64,000 nt of DNA from Butyrivibrio sp. (GTDB taxonomy: Bacteria > Bacillota > Clostridia > Lachnospirales > Lachnospiraceae). The notes under the pieces were generated by a model. It had not been told where the DNA came from, made no database searches, and saw nothing but the letters and a program-made list of their open reading frames with translations. The translations under genes and the position numbers were made by a program. Positions 45,429 to 55,827 of this stretch are shown here, piece after piece. The DNA lies in contig SVGC01000013.1 of NCBI GenBank assembly GCA_015056495.1, positions 42,456 to 106,455 of the forward strand. The letters are read 5' to 3'. Every line of letters begins with the position of its first letter. Within the stretch, counting starts at the first letter, position 1.

Positions 45429-45959
45429 ATGAAATTTACAATTGTAGGAAAAAACATCGATGTTACACCAGGTTTGAAGGAAGCTGTAGAGGAGAAAATC
45501 GGTAAGCTTGAAAAGTACTTCACCCCAGACACAAATGTAAACGTAACACTTAGTGTTGATAAGGAGCAGCACAAGATAGAGGTTACAATCCCTGTAAAAG
45601 GAAAGATCATTCGTTCTGAACAGGCTAGTAGTGACATGTATGTTTCTATTGACTTGGTAGAGGAGGTTATTGAGAGACAGTTAAAGAAATATAAGAACAA
45701 GCTTGTGGATAAGAAACAGGCTGAGACATCAAATTTCAAAAAAGAATATATCGAGACTACTGATGTAGACGATGATGAGATTAAAATTGAAAGAGTTAAG
45801 AAATTTGATCTTAAGCCAATGTACATCGAGGACGCAGCAGTCCAGATGGAACTTCTTGGACACGAATTCTTTGTATTTGTTAATGCAGAGACAGATCAGG
45901 TTAATGTAGTTTATAAGAGAAAGAAAGGCTCTTACGGCCTCATTGAACCGGAAGCTTGA
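45429..45959 (+). CDS. hpf: Ribosome hibernation-promoting factor, long form
   Basis: The 176-residue protein has an N-terminal HPF/RaiA domain (FTIVGKNIDVTPGLKEAVEE) and a C-terminal dimerisation domain (KKFDLKPMYIEDAAVQMELL, ending VVYKRKKGSYGLIEPE). It is therefore the long form that makes 100S ribosome dimers. I chose ATG 45429 over 45420 because AAGGGG then has normal spacing. A terminator lies downstream. Confidence 0.95.
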   Translation: MKFTIVGKNIDVTPGLKEAVEEKIGKLEKYFTPDTNVNVTLSVDKEQHKIEVTIPVKGKIIRSEQASSDMYVSIDLVEEVIERQLKKYKNKLVDKKQAETSNFKKEYIETTDVDDDEIKIERVKKFDLKPMYIEDAAVQMELLGHEFFVFVNAETDQVNVVYKRKKGSYGLIEPEA

Positions 45960-46050
45960 TAAATGGCTTGGTATCTTGATCGTCCCATGTGCGTGATAAA
46001 CAGCGCAGGAGACCATTTGAGATTAGAAAATTGAATAACAGATAGATAAG

Positions 46051-46094
46051 ACCTCATGTTGATTACTTTATAAAGAATCGACATGAGGTTTTTT
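46051..46094 (+). terminator. Terminator after hpf
   Basis: ACCTCATGTTGATT and AATCGACATGAGGT pair over 14 bp (one G-T) around an 11-nt loop, followed by TTTTTT. Confidence 0.9.
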
Positions 46095-46201
46095 ATGTGA
46101 TGAAAATATATAGGAATTTTTGATCTATTATTTTTTTGCGGCAATTAAATGGTAGAAATCCAAAAAGTCAGATAAAAAGTTACTTCAATGCTTTGTTTTT
46201 G

Positions 46202-46230
46202 TTGCATTAGACTTACTGGTATGCTATAAT
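46202..46230 (+). promoter_or_regulatory. Promoter of the butyrate operon
   Basis: TTGCAT, exactly 17 bp and TATAAT lie about 150 bp upstream of thl. This is the best promoter in the gap and gives a long 5' leader. Confidence 0.65.
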
Positions 46231-46388
46231 AAATTTGTTGTGAAAAAAATAACAATAATTTTTTAACAATCGATTCTGATACTTAAAGTAAGGATAAAAT
46301 CTGAGTTTTTACTTACTTTATTATATTAAGAATTAAGAGGTTTTATAAAATTCACATCTGGTAGAACCAGAAAAAATGGAGGTAAAAA

Positions 46389-47567
46389 ATGGCAAAGAAG
46401 GTTGTATTAGCAGGCGCATGTAGAACAGCAATCGGTAAGATGGGTGGAGCTCTTAGCACAACTCCTGCAGCTGATCTTGGAGCAATTGTTATCAAGGAAG
46501 CATTAAATCGTGCAGGTGTTAAGCCTGAGCAGGTTGACGAAGTACTTATGGGTTGTGTAATCCAGGCTGGTCTTGGACAGAACGTTGCAAGACAGGCAAC
46601 ACTTAAGGCTGGACTTCCAGTTGAAGTTCCTGCAGTAACAATCAACGTAGTATGTGGATCAGGTCTTAACTGCGTTAATATGGCAGCTGATATGATTCTT
46701 GCAGGCGACGCTGATATCGTTGTTGCTGGTGGTATGGAAAACATGTCTATGGCTCCATTCGCACTCGATAAGGCTCGTTTTGGATATAGAATGAACAATG
46801 GAACACTTATTGACTGCATGATCAAGGATGCTCTTTGGGATGCATTCAATGATTATCACATGATCAAGACAGCTGATAACGTAGCTGAGCAGTGGGGACT
46901 TACAAGAGAGCAGCTTGATGAGTTCGCAGTAAACAGCCAGAACAAGGCTGAAGCAGCTATCAAGGCTGGTAAGTTCAAGGATGAGATCGTTCCAGTTGAA
47001 GTTAAACAGAAGAAAGAAACAGTAGTTGTAGATACAGATGAAGGCCCTCGTCCTGGAACAACAATGGAAGCACTTGCAAAACTTCGTGCTATCAATCCAG
47101 ACGGTGTTACAACAGCTGGTAATGCATCAGGTATCAATGATGGTGCTGCAGCAATCGTTGTTATGAGCGAAGAAAAGGCTAAGGAACTTGGCGTTAAGCC
47201 TATGGCTACTTGGGTAGCTGGTGCTCTTGGCGGTGTTGATCCTTCAATCATGGGTGTTGGACCTGTAGCTGCTACAAAGAAAGTTCTTAAGAAAACAGGA
47301 CTTACAATTGATGATATCGATCTTTACGAAGCTAACGAAGCTTTCGCTGCACAGTCAGTTGCAGTAGGTAAGGATCTTAACTTTGATCTTAACAAGCTCA
47401 ACGTTAACGGTGGTGCTATTGCACTTGGTCACCCAGTTGGAGCTTCAGGATGCCGTATCCTTGTTACACTGCTTCACGAGATGCAGAGATCTGGTAAGAA
47501 TCGTGGTCTTGCTACACTTTGCATCGGTGGTGGAATGGGATGTGCTACTATCGTTGAAAAGTATTGA
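46389..47567 (+). CDS. thl: Acetyl-CoA acetyltransferase (thiolase)
   Basis: The 392-residue biosynthetic thiolase joins two acetyl-CoA in the first step to butyrate. The nucleophile Cys is in [15 protein letters not shown], the His in [11 protein letters not shown] and the second Cys in [10 protein letters not shown]. The RBS AATGGAGG is clear. It opens the butyrate cluster and is followed by a strong hairpin terminator before crt, so it may be expressed above the rest. Confidence 0.96.
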   Translation: MAKKVVLAGACRTAIGKMGGALSTTPAADLGAIVIKEALNRAGVKPEQVDEVLMGCVIQAGLGQNVARQATLKAGLPVEVPAVTINVVCGSGLNCVNMAADMILAGDADIVVAGGMENMSMAPFALDKARFGYRMNNGTLIDCMIKDALWDAFNDYHMIKTADNVAEQWGLTREQLDEFAVNSQNKAEAAIKAGKFKDEIVPVEVKQKKETVVVDTDEGPRPGTTMEALAKLRAINPDGVTTAGNASGINDGAAAIVVMSEEKAKELGVKPMATWVAGALGGVDPSIMGVGPVAATKKVLKKTGLTIDDIDLYEANEAFAAQSVAVGKDLNFDLNKLNVNGGAIALGHPVGASGCRILVTLLHEMQRSGKNRGLATLCIGGGMGCATIVEKY

Positions 47568-47580
47568 TCTTTAACTTAAC

Positions 47581-47609
47581 AGGGGATGCTTTTTCTGCAT
47601 CCCCTTTTT
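47581..47609 (+). terminator. Internal terminator between thl and crt
   Basis: GGGGATGC and GCATCCCC form a perfect stem around a 7-nt loop, followed by TTTTT. It lies inside the operon and is likely partial. Confidence 0.8.
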
Positions 47610-47631
47610 CGAATGAAAAAAGGAGATAAAA

Positions 47632-48426
47632 ATGGGATTTGTAAATTATGAGCAGAAAGATGCTATCGGCATCATCACAATCAATCGTCCTGAAGCTTTA
47701 AACGCTTTAAATTCTCAGGTACTTGATGATCTTTCAGCTACTTTTGACAGCGTAGATTTAAAAACAGTTCGTGCACTTGTTCTTACAGGCGCAGGTGAGA
47801 AATCATTTGTTGCTGGTGCAGATATAGGTGAGATGAGCACATTAACAAAGGCTGAAGGCGAAGCTTTTGGTAAAAAGGGAAATGATCTTTTCAGAAAGAT
47901 CGAAGAGTTCCCAATTCCTGTAATCGCAGCAGTTAACGGATTTGCTCTTGGCGGCGGTAATGAGATCGCTATGAGCTGCGATATCAGAATCTGTTCTGAT
48001 ACAGCTATGTTTGGTCAGCCTGAAGTTGGTCTTGGAATCACTCCTGGATTTGGCGGAACACAGAGACTTGCAAGACTTGTTAGTCCTGGAATGGCTAAAC
48101 AGCTTATTTATACAGCACGCAATATCAAGGCTGATGAAGCATACAGGATCGGACTTGTTAATGCTGTATATCCACTTGAAGAGCTCCTTCCAGCAGCTGA
48201 AAAGCTTGCTGCTACAATCGCTCAGAATGCTCCTATTGCAGTTCGTAACTGCAAAAAGGCTATCAATGATGGTCTCCAGGTAGATATGGACAAGGCTATC
48301 GTTGTTGAAGAAAAGCTCTTTGGTGATTGCTTCGAGTCATATGATCAGAAGGAAGGCATGGCTAATTTCCTTCGTAAGAAAGATGACCCTGCAAAGGTTA
48401 AGCACGTTGCATTCAAGAACGAATAA
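47632..48426 (+). CDS. crt: Crotonase (3-hydroxybutyryl-CoA dehydratase)
   Basis: The 264-residue enoyl-CoA hydratase fold protein dehydrates 3-hydroxybutyryl-CoA to crotonyl-CoA. The oxyanion-hole motif is AGADIGEM and the catalytic Glu region is FGQPEVGLGITPGFGGTQRL. It sits between thl and hbd, has a AAGGAGAT RBS and is cytoplasmic. Confidence 0.95.
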   Translation: MGFVNYEQKDAIGIITINRPEALNALNSQVLDDLSATFDSVDLKTVRALVLTGAGEKSFVAGADIGEMSTLTKAEGEAFGKKGNDLFRKIEEFPIPVIAAVNGFALGGGNEIAMSCDIRICSDTAMFGQPEVGLGITPGFGGTQRLARLVSPGMAKQLIYTARNIKADEAYRIGLVNAVYPLEELLPAAEKLAATIAQNAPIAVRNCKKAINDGLQVDMDKAIVVEEKLFGDCFESYDQKEGMANFLRKKDDPAKVKHVAFKNE

Positions 48427-48549
48427 TATTGTTGATGAAATCCACTTAAAAACGGATTTTGAAAAATAAAACTATATAGTTAATACATGCTTTCTTAGTT
48501 ATGGCGAATGTGAATATATGCATGTATGACAACAGAATGGAGGAAAATA

Positions 48550-49425
48550 ATGAAGGTTGCAGTTATTGGCGCTGGTACAATGGGATCAGGTATCGCACAG
48601 ACATTTGCTCAGTGTGATGCAGTAGAAAAGGTATACTTATGTGATATCAAGACAGAGTTTGCTGAAGGCGGACTTGCTAAGATCAAGAAGGGATTCGATA
48701 AGAGAATCGCTAAAGGTAAGATGGAGCAGGCAGACGCTGACAAGATCGTTGCTAAGATCCAGACAGGTCTTAACGAGATCTGTGCAGATGCTGATCTTGT
48801 AGTAGAGGCAGCTCTTGAAGTTATGGATATCAAGAAGAATCTTTTCAAAGAACTTGAAGAGAATATCGTAAAGAATCCAGATTGTATCTTTGCTTCAAAT
48901 ACATCATCTCTTTCAATCACAGAAATCGGTGCAGGTCTTCCAAAGCCTGTAGTTGGTATGCACTTCTTCAATCCAGCTCCTGTTATGAAGCTTGTTGAAG
49001 TTATCGCTGGTATCAACACTCCAGTTGAAACAGTTGAAAAGGTAAAAGAGATTTCAGTAAAGCTTGGAAAGACACCTGTACAGGTTAATGAATCAGCTGG
49101 TTTCGTTGTAAACCGTATTCTTATCCCACTTATCAACGAAGGTATCTTCGTATATTCAGAAGGTGTATCAGATATAGAAGGTATCGATACAGCTATGAAG
49201 CTTGGATGTAACCACCCAATGGGACCACTTGAACTTGGTGACTATGTAGGTCTTGATATCGTACTTGCAATCATGGAAGTACTTTATGCTGAAACAGGCG
49301 ATTCTAAGTATCGTCCAGCTCCACTTCTTCGTAAGATGGTTCGTGGTAAGAAGCTTGGTGTTAAGACAGGAATTGGTTTCTACGATTATTCAAACGGTGG
49401 AAAAGTTCCTACAGACAAGAAATAA
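48550..49425 (+). CDS. hbd: 3-hydroxybutyryl-CoA dehydrogenase
   Basis: The protein is 291 residues from ATG 48550 (GGAGGA RBS), not the track's 48526. The NAD motif is [16 protein letters not shown], the catalytic His/Glu region is [16 protein letters not shown] and the second domain is [20 protein letters not shown]. It reduces acetoacetyl-CoA. A hairpin (AAGGTCAGG/CCTGACCTT) separates it from bcd. Confidence 0.95.
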   Translation: MKVAVIGAGTMGSGIAQTFAQCDAVEKVYLCDIKTEFAEGGLAKIKKGFDKRIAKGKMEQADADKIVAKIQTGLNEICADADLVVEAALEVMDIKKNLFKELEENIVKNPDCIFASNTSSLSITEIGAGLPKPVVGMHFFNPAPVMKLVEVIAGINTPVETVEKVKEISVKLGKTPVQVNESAGFVVNRILIPLINEGIFVYSEGVSDIEGIDTAMKLGCNHPMGPLELGDYVGLDIVLAIMEVLYAETGDSKYRPAPLLRKMVRGKKLGVKTGIGFYDYSNGGKVPTDKK

Positions 49426-49459
49426 TGTTTTCCTGATTGAGAAATCAATTATAGGTTTA

Positions 49460-49484
49460 AAGGTCAGGTTTAGTGCCTGACCTT
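49460..49484 (+). terminator. Hairpin between hbd and bcd
   Basis: AAGGTCAGG and CCTGACCTT form a perfect 9-bp stem with a 7-nt loop. No T-run follows, so it may stabilise or process the transcript instead of ending it. Confidence 0.6.
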
Positions 49485-49512
49485 AACATAGAAAATTGGA
49501 GGATTTTATAAG

Positions 49513-50667
49513 ATGGATTTTACGCTGGATCAGCAACATCAGATGGCAAGATCTCTTTTCAAGGATTTTGCAGAAAAAGAAGTTAAGCCTCACGCAATCG
49601 AGGTTGACGAGACAGAAGTTTTCCCTAGAGAAACTGTTACAAAGATGCAGAAGTATGGTTTCATGGGAATTACAGTTCCAAAGGAATATGGCGGACAGGG
49701 CTGTGACCCACTTACATATGTTATGTGCGTAGAGGAACTTTCAAAGGTTTGTGCTACAACAGGCGTTATCGTTTCTGCACACAGCTCACTTTGCTGTGAT
49801 CCTATTCTCTTCTATGGTAATGAAGAGCAGAAGCAGAAATACCTTGTACCTCTTGCAAAGGGAGAAAAGCTTGGCGCTTTCGGTCTTACAGAGCCAGGTG
49901 CTGGTACAGATGCTCAGGGTGTTCAGACAAGAGCTGAGCTTGTAGGAGATGAGTACATCCTTAACGGATCAAAGTGCTTCATCACAAACGGTAAAGAAGC
50001 TGATATTTATATCATTATCGCTTATACAGATATTCAGACTGATGCAAAGGGAAGAAAGAAGAAGATCTTCTCAGCATTCATCGTTGAAAAGGGAACACCA
50101 GGATTCACATTTGGTACAAAAGAGAACAAGATGGGTATCCGTGGTTCATCAACATATGAACTTATCTTCCAGGATTGCCATATTCCAAAGGCAAATCTTC
50201 TTGGACAGGAAGGCAAGGGCTTCAAGTATGCTATGCATACTCTTGATGGCGGACGTATTGGTATCGCTGCTCAGGCTCTTGGTATTGCTGAAGGCGCTCT
50301 TGAGAGAGCAATTGAGTACACAAAGGAAAGAAAGCAGTTCGGCAGAAGCATTGCTCAGTTCCAGAATACTCAGTTCCAGCTTGCTAACATGGCAACAGAA
50401 GTAGAAGCTGCTAAGCTCCTTGTTTATAATGCTGCAATGGCTAAGGCTACACAGGCTACATATTCTGTAGAAGCTGCTAAGGCTAAGTTATTTGCTGCAG
50501 AGACAGCTATGAACGTAACAACAAAGGCTGTTCAGTTACTTGGTGGTTATGGATACATTAGAGAGTATGAAGTAGAGCGTATGATGCGCGATGCTAAGAT
50601 CACTGAGATCTACGAAGGAACTTCAGAAGTTCAGCGTATGGTTATTTCAGGATCATTACTTGCATGA
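49513..50667 (+). CDS. bcd: Butyryl-CoA dehydrogenase
   Basis: The 384-residue acyl-CoA dehydrogenase reduces crotonyl-CoA to butyryl-CoA. The catalytic Glu is in [13 protein letters not shown] and the FAD/substrate region is [14 protein letters not shown]. Together with EtfAB it forms the electron-bifurcating complex that reduces ferredoxin with NADH. The RBS TTGGAGGA precedes the ATG. Confidence 0.96.
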   Translation: MDFTLDQQHQMARSLFKDFAEKEVKPHAIEVDETEVFPRETVTKMQKYGFMGITVPKEYGGQGCDPLTYVMCVEELSKVCATTGVIVSAHSSLCCDPILFYGNEEQKQKYLVPLAKGEKLGAFGLTEPGAGTDAQGVQTRAELVGDEYILNGSKCFITNGKEADIYIIIAYTDIQTDAKGRKKKIFSAFIVEKGTPGFTFGTKENKMGIRGSSTYELIFQDCHIPKANLLGQEGKGFKYAMHTLDGGRIGIAAQALGIAEGALERAIEYTKERKQFGRSIAQFQNTQFQLANMATEVEAAKLLVYNAAMAKATQATYSVEAAKAKLFAAETAMNVTTKAVQLLGGYGYIREYEVERMMRDAKITEIYEGTSEVQRMVISGSLLA

Positions 50668-50726
50668 TCACAAAGATGTAAAATTTCGCACCATAGTGCA
50701 GAAACATTATTGATAAGGAGAAAAAC

Positions 50727-51536
50727 ATGAAAGTTGTAGTTTGTGTTAAGCAGGTCCCAGATACAAAGGGCGGCGTTAAATTTAAACCAGACGGAACTCT
50801 GGATAGAAATGCAATGCTTGCTATCATGAACCCAGATGATAAAGCTGGTCTTGAAGCAGCACTTAAATTAAAAGATGAATATGGCGCAGAAGTTACAGTA
50901 GTAACTATGGGTCTTCCAAAGGCAGATGCAGTCTTAAGAGAAGCAATTGCAATGGGTGCAGATAAGGGCATCCTTGTAACAGATAGAGTACTCGGCGGTG
51001 CTGATACTTGGGCTACATCTTCTACAATAGCCGGTGCACTTAGAAACCTCGATTACGATCTTATCATTACAGGTCGTCAGGCTATCGATGGTGATACAGC
51101 ACAGGTTGGTCCTCAGATTTCTGAGCACCTTCACATTCCAGTAATCTCATATGCTGAAGAAATCAAGGTAGATGAGAAGGCTGGTACAGTAACAGTTAAG
51201 AGACAGTTCGAAGACAGATATCACATGGTTGAAGCTAAGATGCCATGTCTTGTAACAGCTCTTTCAGAGCTTGGCGAGCCACGATACATGACTCCAGGCG
51301 GAATCTTCGGAGCATTCGAAAAGAACGAAGATGGTTCAGACAAAGTAACTGTATGGGGCAGAAATGACCTTAAGGATGTTGATGATAGCAACATCGGTCT
51401 TAAGGGATCACCAACAGTTATCGCTAAGGCTTCAGATAAAGTTAAAAAGGGCGCAGGTGAAAAGGTAGTTCTTGATACACCTGAAGAATCTGTTGATTAC
51501 ATCGTAAGCAAACTTGTTGAGAAGCATGTTGTCTAA
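50727..51536 (+). CDS. etfB: Electron transfer flavoprotein subunit beta
   Basis: The 269-residue EtfB begins with VVCVKQVPDTKGG and has the conserved GRQAIDGDTAQVGPQISEHL. It is placed between bcd and etfA, as expected for the bifurcating Bcd-Etf complex. The RBS AAGGAG is good and the gap to etfA is 39 bp. Confidence 0.95.
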   Translation: MKVVVCVKQVPDTKGGVKFKPDGTLDRNAMLAIMNPDDKAGLEAALKLKDEYGAEVTVVTMGLPKADAVLREAIAMGADKGILVTDRVLGGADTWATSSTIAGALRNLDYDLIITGRQAIDGDTAQVGPQISEHLHIPVISYAEEIKVDEKAGTVTVKRQFEDRYHMVEAKMPCLVTALSELGEPRYMTPGGIFGAFEKNEDGSDKVTVWGRNDLKDVDDSNIGLKGSPTVIAKASDKVKKGAGEKVVLDTPEESVDYIVSKLVEKHVV

Positions 51537-51575
51537 GATGGGTTACCTATCAGAATATTAGGAGGAATAATTCAA

Positions 51576-52628
51576 ATGTCTTTAGAAGAATATAAGGGTG
51601 TATTTATATTTGCTCAGCAGGTTGACAATGAAATCAGCAGTATCGCTTTAGAACTTCTGGGCAAAGCAAGAAATCTCGCAGAGAGTCTTGATGAGAAAAA
51701 AGTAACAGCAGTACTTATCGGTTCTGATGTAAAGGGACTTACAGGTACTCTTGCTGAGTATGGTGCAGACAGAGTTATCGTTGTTGATGATCCTGCACTT
51801 AAAGATTATAGAACTGAGCCATATACACATGCACTTGCATCTGTTGTAAATGAGTTCAAACCAGAGATCTTACTTGTTGGTGCTACAGCTATTGGCCGTG
51901 ACCTTGGTCCTCGTGTATCATCAAGAGTTCACACTGGTCTTACAGCTGACTGTACAAGTCTTGAGATCGGTGATTTCCCACTTGTTGCAGTTCCTGGACA
52001 GGAAGACAAGCAGAAGCATAAACAGCTTCTTATGACACGTCCTGCATTCGGTGGAAACACAATCGCTACAATCGCATGTCCTGACTTCAGACCACAGATG
52101 GCTACAGTTAGACCAGGCGTTATGCAGAAGATCGAGCCAAAGAAGGGTGCTACAGCAGAAATCGTTGAGTACAACCCAGGTTTCGAAGAAAATAACTGCT
52201 ATACAAAGATCCTTGAGATCGTTAAGGCAGTATCTGATGTTGCTGATATCTCAGAAGCTAAGATCCTTGTATCTGGCGGACGTGGTGTTGGAAGCCCAGA
52301 GAACTTCAAGCTCCTTGATGACCTTGCTGCAGTTCTTCACGGAACAGTTAGCTGCTCAAGAGCAGTTGTAGATTCAGGCTGGAAGCCAAAGGATCTTCAG
52401 GTAGGTCAGACAGGTAAGACTGTACGTCCTCACGTATACTTTGCAATTGGTATTTCAGGTGCCATCCAGCACGTAGCAGGTATGGAAGAGTCTGATATCA
52501 TCATTGCTATCAACAAAGATGAGAACGCTCCAATCTTCGACGTAGCAGACTACGGCGTAGTAGGCGACCTCAACAAGATCGTTCCACTTCTTACAAAGAA
52601 GCTTCAGGAAACAATCGCTAACAAATAA
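51576..52628 (+). CDS. etfA: Electron transfer flavoprotein subunit alpha
   Basis: The 350-residue EtfA has the N-terminal YKGVFIFAQQ fold and the FAD-binding C-terminal domain (LVSGGRGVGSPENFKLLDDL, VGQTGKTVRPHVYFAIGISG). It ends the operon and a strong terminator follows. The RBS TAGGAGG is good. Confidence 0.95.
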   Translation: MSLEEYKGVFIFAQQVDNEISSIALELLGKARNLAESLDEKKVTAVLIGSDVKGLTGTLAEYGADRVIVVDDPALKDYRTEPYTHALASVVNEFKPEILLVGATAIGRDLGPRVSSRVHTGLTADCTSLEIGDFPLVAVPGQEDKQKHKQLLMTRPAFGGNTIATIACPDFRPQMATVRPGVMQKIEPKKGATAEIVEYNPGFEENNCYTKILEIVKAVSDVADISEAKILVSGGRGVGSPENFKLLDDLAAVLHGTVSCSRAVVDSGWKPKDLQVGQTGKTVRPHVYFAIGISGAIQHVAGMEESDIIIAINKDENAPIFDVADYGVVGDLNKIVPLLTKKLQETIANK

Positions 52629-52647
52629 TAAAATTTGGTCATGATGC

Positions 52648-52688
52648 AGAGCCCGGAAAAATGTTCCCTATTTTTCCGGGCTCTTTTT
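52648..52688 (+). terminator. Terminator of the butyrate operon
   Basis: AGAGCCCGGAAAAA and TTTTTCCGGGCTCT form a 14-bp stem with a 9-nt loop and a T-run. It ends the operon after etfA. Confidence 0.92.
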
Positions 52689-52725
52689 CTGTCTAAGGAA
52701 AAAATTACCCATGATAAAAAAGTTG

Positions 52726-52753
52726 TTGAAATAAGAAAAGTTTGTGTTATACT
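52726..52753 (+). promoter_or_regulatory. Promoter of clpB
   Basis: TTGAAA, a 16-bp spacer and TATACT with an upstream TG lie about 85 bp before clpB. No CIRCE element or CtsR heptad was found, so its heat-shock control is not explained. Confidence 0.5.
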
Positions 52754-52837
52754 AAAAATAGAACAGATAGAACGAATATCATAAGACAAAATAGAGAGTA
52801 ATATTTTTTTATCCGAGTTATCGAGGAGGGAAAGATC

Positions 52838-55450
52838 ATGAATATCCAAAAGTTTACACAGAAATCAATTGAGGCTGTGAATAACTGTGAAAAGGTTGCT
52901 ATGGACTATGGCAATCAGGAGATTGAACAGGAACACTTGCTATACAGCCTTTTGACAATAGAAGATAGCCTTATCATTAAACTTATAGAAAAGATGGGTA
53001 TCAGCAAGGAAAGCTTTATACAGAGAGTCGAGCAGGGACTTGCCAAGAGGACCAAAGTCTCCGGAGGCAATCCGTACGTAGGCCAGTATCTGAATAAAGT
53101 GCTTCTAAGCGCTGAAGATGAAGCCAGGGCCATGGGAGATGAATATGTATCAGTGGAACATCTCTTCCTGTCTATGCTCAAGCATCCTAATCGTGAGATC
53201 ATGGATATCTTTAGCGAATTTGGAATTGATAAGAACTCATTTTTACAGGTGTTATCAGAGGTAAGGGGCAATCAGAGAGTTGTCAGCGACAATCCTGAAG
53301 CAACCTACGATACTCTGAATAAATATGGCTCAGAGCTTGTGGAAAAGGCCAAACAGCAGAAAATGGACCCTGTTATAGGCAGAGATGCTGAGATCAGAAA
53401 TGTTATCCGTATCCTGTCCCGTAAGACCAAAAATAACCCTGTCCTGATCGGTGAGCCTGGTGTTGGTAAAACAGCAGTTGTAGAGGCTCTGGCACAGCGT
53501 ATCGCCAGCGGTGATGTACCAACCGGACTTAAGGATAAAAAGATATTTGCTCTGGACATGGGAGCACTTGTTGCAGGAGCCAAATACAGAGGCGAGTTTG
53601 AAGAGAGACTTAAAGCTGTTCTTGAGGATGTAAAAAAGAGTGAAGGAGAGATTCTTCTCTTTATCGATGAGCTCCATACTATTGTCGGTGCAGGTAAGAC
53701 AGACGGTGCCCTTGATGCCAGCAATATGTTAAAACCTATGCTTGCAAGAGGCGAGCTCCACTGTATCGGTGCTACTACACTGGATGAATATAGAGAATAC
53801 ATCGAAAAAGACCCGGCTCTTGAACGTAGATTCCAGCCTGTAACAGTTGATGAACCAACTGTAGAGGATACAATCTCTATCCTTCGTGGACTTAAAGAGA
53901 GATATGAAGTATACCATGGCGTTAAGATCATGGATAATGCTCTGGTTAGTGCAGCAACACTTTCAGACAGATATATTTCCGACAGATTCCTTCCAGATAA
54001 GGCCATCGACCTTGTTGATGAAGCCTGTGCCCTTATCAAGACAGAGATGGATTCAATGCCAGCCGAAATGGACGAACTGAACCGTAGGATCCTTCAGATG
54101 CAGATAGAAGAAGCTGCTCTGAAAAAAGAAGATGACTCACTCAGCAAGGAGAGATTGACTAATCTTCAAAAGGAACTTGCAGAACTTAGAGCTGATTTTG
54201 ATAACCGCAAGGCTCAGTGGACAAATGAGAAAGCTTCTGTAGATAAGCTAGCTGCTCTTCGTGAACAGATAGAAAATATGAATAATGAAATACAGAAGGC
54301 TCAGAGAGAAGGCGACCTTGAAAAGGCAGCAGAGTTACAGTACGGTAAACTTCCTGCTCTTAAGAAAGAACTTGAAGATGCAGAGGAAAGCGTAAAAGAA
54401 GAGGAATTGTCCTTAGTCCATGAAAAAGTAAGCGAAGAAGAAATTGCCAAGATCATTTCTAAATGGACAGGAATACCTGTATCAAAGCTTACAGAAAGTG
54501 AGAGAAATAAGACACTTCATCTTGGAGAAGAACTCCATAAGAGAGTTGTTGGTCAGGATGATGCTGTTACAAGAGTCTCAGAAGCAATCATGAGATCCAA
54601 AGCCGGTATCAAGGACCCATCCAAGCCTATCGGATCATTCCTGTTCCTTGGCCCAACAGGTGTTGGTAAAACAGAGCTTGCCAAGGCCCTTGCAGCTTCA
54701 CTTTTTGACAACGAAAACAATATGGTCAGGATCGATATGTCTGAATATATGGAAAAATACAGTGTATCAAGACTTATCGGTGCAGCACCAGGATATGTAG
54801 GTTATGAAGAAGGTGGTCAGCTTACAGAGGCAGTTCGTAGAAAACCATATGCAGTAGTACTCTTTGATGAGATTGAAAAAGCTCATCCGGATGTATTCAA
54901 TATCCTGCTGCAGGTACTTGATGACGGACGTATCACTGATTCACAGGGAAGAACAGTTGATTTTAAAAATACTATAATCATTTTGACTTCAAATATTGGA
55001 GCCCAGGATCTTCTTGATGGAATAAGTGAAGATGGCGAGATTAGTCAGAACGCAGAAAATGCTGTAATGGAGCAGCTCAGAATGCATTTTAGACCAGAGT
55101 TTCTTAACAGACTTGATGAGACCATAATGTTTAAACCTCTGACAAAAGGAAATATTAGTGGTATCATAGATTTAATTGTGGCCGATCTTAACAAGAGACT
55201 TGCAGACAGAGAGATAAGCATTGAGCTTACAGACGCTGCCAAGACATATGTAGTTGATAATGCATATGAGCCGACCTATGGAGCAAGACCTCTTAAGAGA
55301 TACATACAGAAATATGTCGAGACAATGTCAGCTAAACTGATCCTTGAAGATAAGGTGGAGCCTCATGATTCCATCATCTTTGATGTTCAGGCTGGAGAAC
55401 TTACTGCAACAGCTGTTCATAATGCAGTTCCACGTATCGAAGAGGCATGA
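52838..55450 (+). CDS. clpB: ATP-dependent disaggregase ClpB
   Basis: The 870-residue Hsp100 has the N-domain repeats (1-~150), NBD1 Walker [11 protein letters not shown], the middle coiled-coil domain (about 405-525) and NBD2 Walker [13 protein letters not shown] with the [11 protein letters not shown] Walker B. The middle domain distinguishes it from ClpC/ClpA. It cooperates with DnaK. The RBS GAGGAGGG is strong. Confidence 0.95.
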   Translation: MNIQKFTQKSIEAVNNCEKVAMDYGNQEIEQEHLLYSLLTIEDSLIIKLIEKMGISKESFIQRVEQGLAKRTKVSGGNPYVGQYLNKVLLSAEDEARAMGDEYVSVEHLFLSMLKHPNREIMDIFSEFGIDKNSFLQVLSEVRGNQRVVSDNPEATYDTLNKYGSELVEKAKQQKMDPVIGRDAEIRNVIRILSRKTKNNPVLIGEPGVGKTAVVEALAQRIASGDVPTGLKDKKIFALDMGALVAGAKYRGEFEERLKAVLEDVKKSEGEILLFIDELHTIVGAGKTDGALDASNMLKPMLARGELHCIGATTLDEYREYIEKDPALERRFQPVTVDEPTVEDTISILRGLKERYEVYHGVKIMDNALVSAATLSDRYISDRFLPDKAIDLVDEACALIKTEMDSMPAEMDELNRRILQMQIEEAALKKEDDSLSKERLTNLQKELAELRADFDNRKAQWTNEKASVDKLAALREQIENMNNEIQKAQREGDLEKAAELQYGKLPALKKELEDAEESVKEEELSLVHEKVSEEEIAKIISKWTGIPVSKLTESERNKTLHLGEELHKRVVGQDDAVTRVSEAIMRSKAGIKDPSKPIGSFLFLGPTGVGKTELAKALAASLFDNENNMVRIDMSEYMEKYSVSRLIGAAPGYVGYEEGGQLTEAVRRKPYAVVLFDEIEKAHPDVFNILLQVLDDGRITDSQGRTVDFKNTIIILTSNIGAQDLLDGISEDGEISQNAENAVMEQLRMHFRPEFLNRLDETIMFKPLTKGNISGIIDLIVADLNKRLADREISIELTDAAKTYVVDNAYEPTYGARPLKRYIQKYVETMSAKLILEDKVEPHDSIIFDVQAGELTATAVHNAVPRIEEA

Positions 55451-55535
55451 TTCATAATCCGACAGGCACAGCTCTTTTTGCATATGTTTCTTGAACAGAA
55501 TTAATAAGAGGCCACTTAGAAAGTGAGATATATAA

Positions 55536-55718
55536 TTGATACCAAATGATCCAGTCATGCTGCTCAGCTATATCAATATGCAGCTGAGAGATAATTACAA
55601 CACTCTGGAGGCACTTCAAGAAGGCCTTTCATTAAGCGATGAAGAAATGAAATCTATCATTAGTAAGCTGGAAATGATAAGCTATATATATAACCCGACG
55701 TTAAACCAGTTTAAATAA
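55536..55718 (+). CDS. DUF4250 family small protein
   Basis: The 60-residue protein matches the DUF4250 pattern: PNDPVMLLSYINMQLRD, a central LSLSDEEMKSIISKLEMI and YNPTLNQFK. It starts at TTG with only a weak RBS. DUF4250 proteins are small cytoplasmic proteins of unknown function in Clostridia. A 70-bp palindrome follows immediately. Confidence 0.8.
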   Translation: MIPNDPVMLLSYINMQLRDNYNTLEALQEGLSLSDEEMKSIISKLEMISYIYNPTLNQFK

Positions 55719-55732
55719 TCAAATGAGTAAAT

Positions 55733-55802
55733 GAGTCACTGGGGACGTATCAAATTGACTCATTGCACACAATGAGTCAAACTGATACGTCCCCAGTGAC
55801 TC
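55733..55802. repeat. 70-bp palindromic repeat, copy 2
   Basis: The unit is GAGTCACTGGGGACGTATC...GATACGTCCCCAGTGACTC, with inner TTGACTCATT / AATGAGTCAA. Relative to copy 1 the inner stem has a paired A-to-T and T-to-A change. It lies between the DUF4250 gene and the ADA-SLOG gene. Confidence 0.9.
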
Positions 55803-55827
55803 GTTTATCGCAAAAGGAGCTGCGATT

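Larger units (their letters stand above)
45960..46388. other. Intergenic region between hpf and the butyrate operon
   Basis: No gene is supported. It contains the hpf terminator, a near-consensus promoter at 46202-46230 and an AT-rich leader of about 150 nt before thl with a T- and A-rich tract. No riboswitch was recognised. Confidence 0.6.

Noticed and set aside
45311-45505. 64-residue ORF upstream of hpf
   Set aside because: It overlaps hpf in another frame, has no good RBS and lies across the promoter region.
53305-54039. 244-residue ORF antisense to clpB
   Set aside because: It is a Ser/Leu-rich reverse-frame translation of a conserved ATPase region with no RBS.
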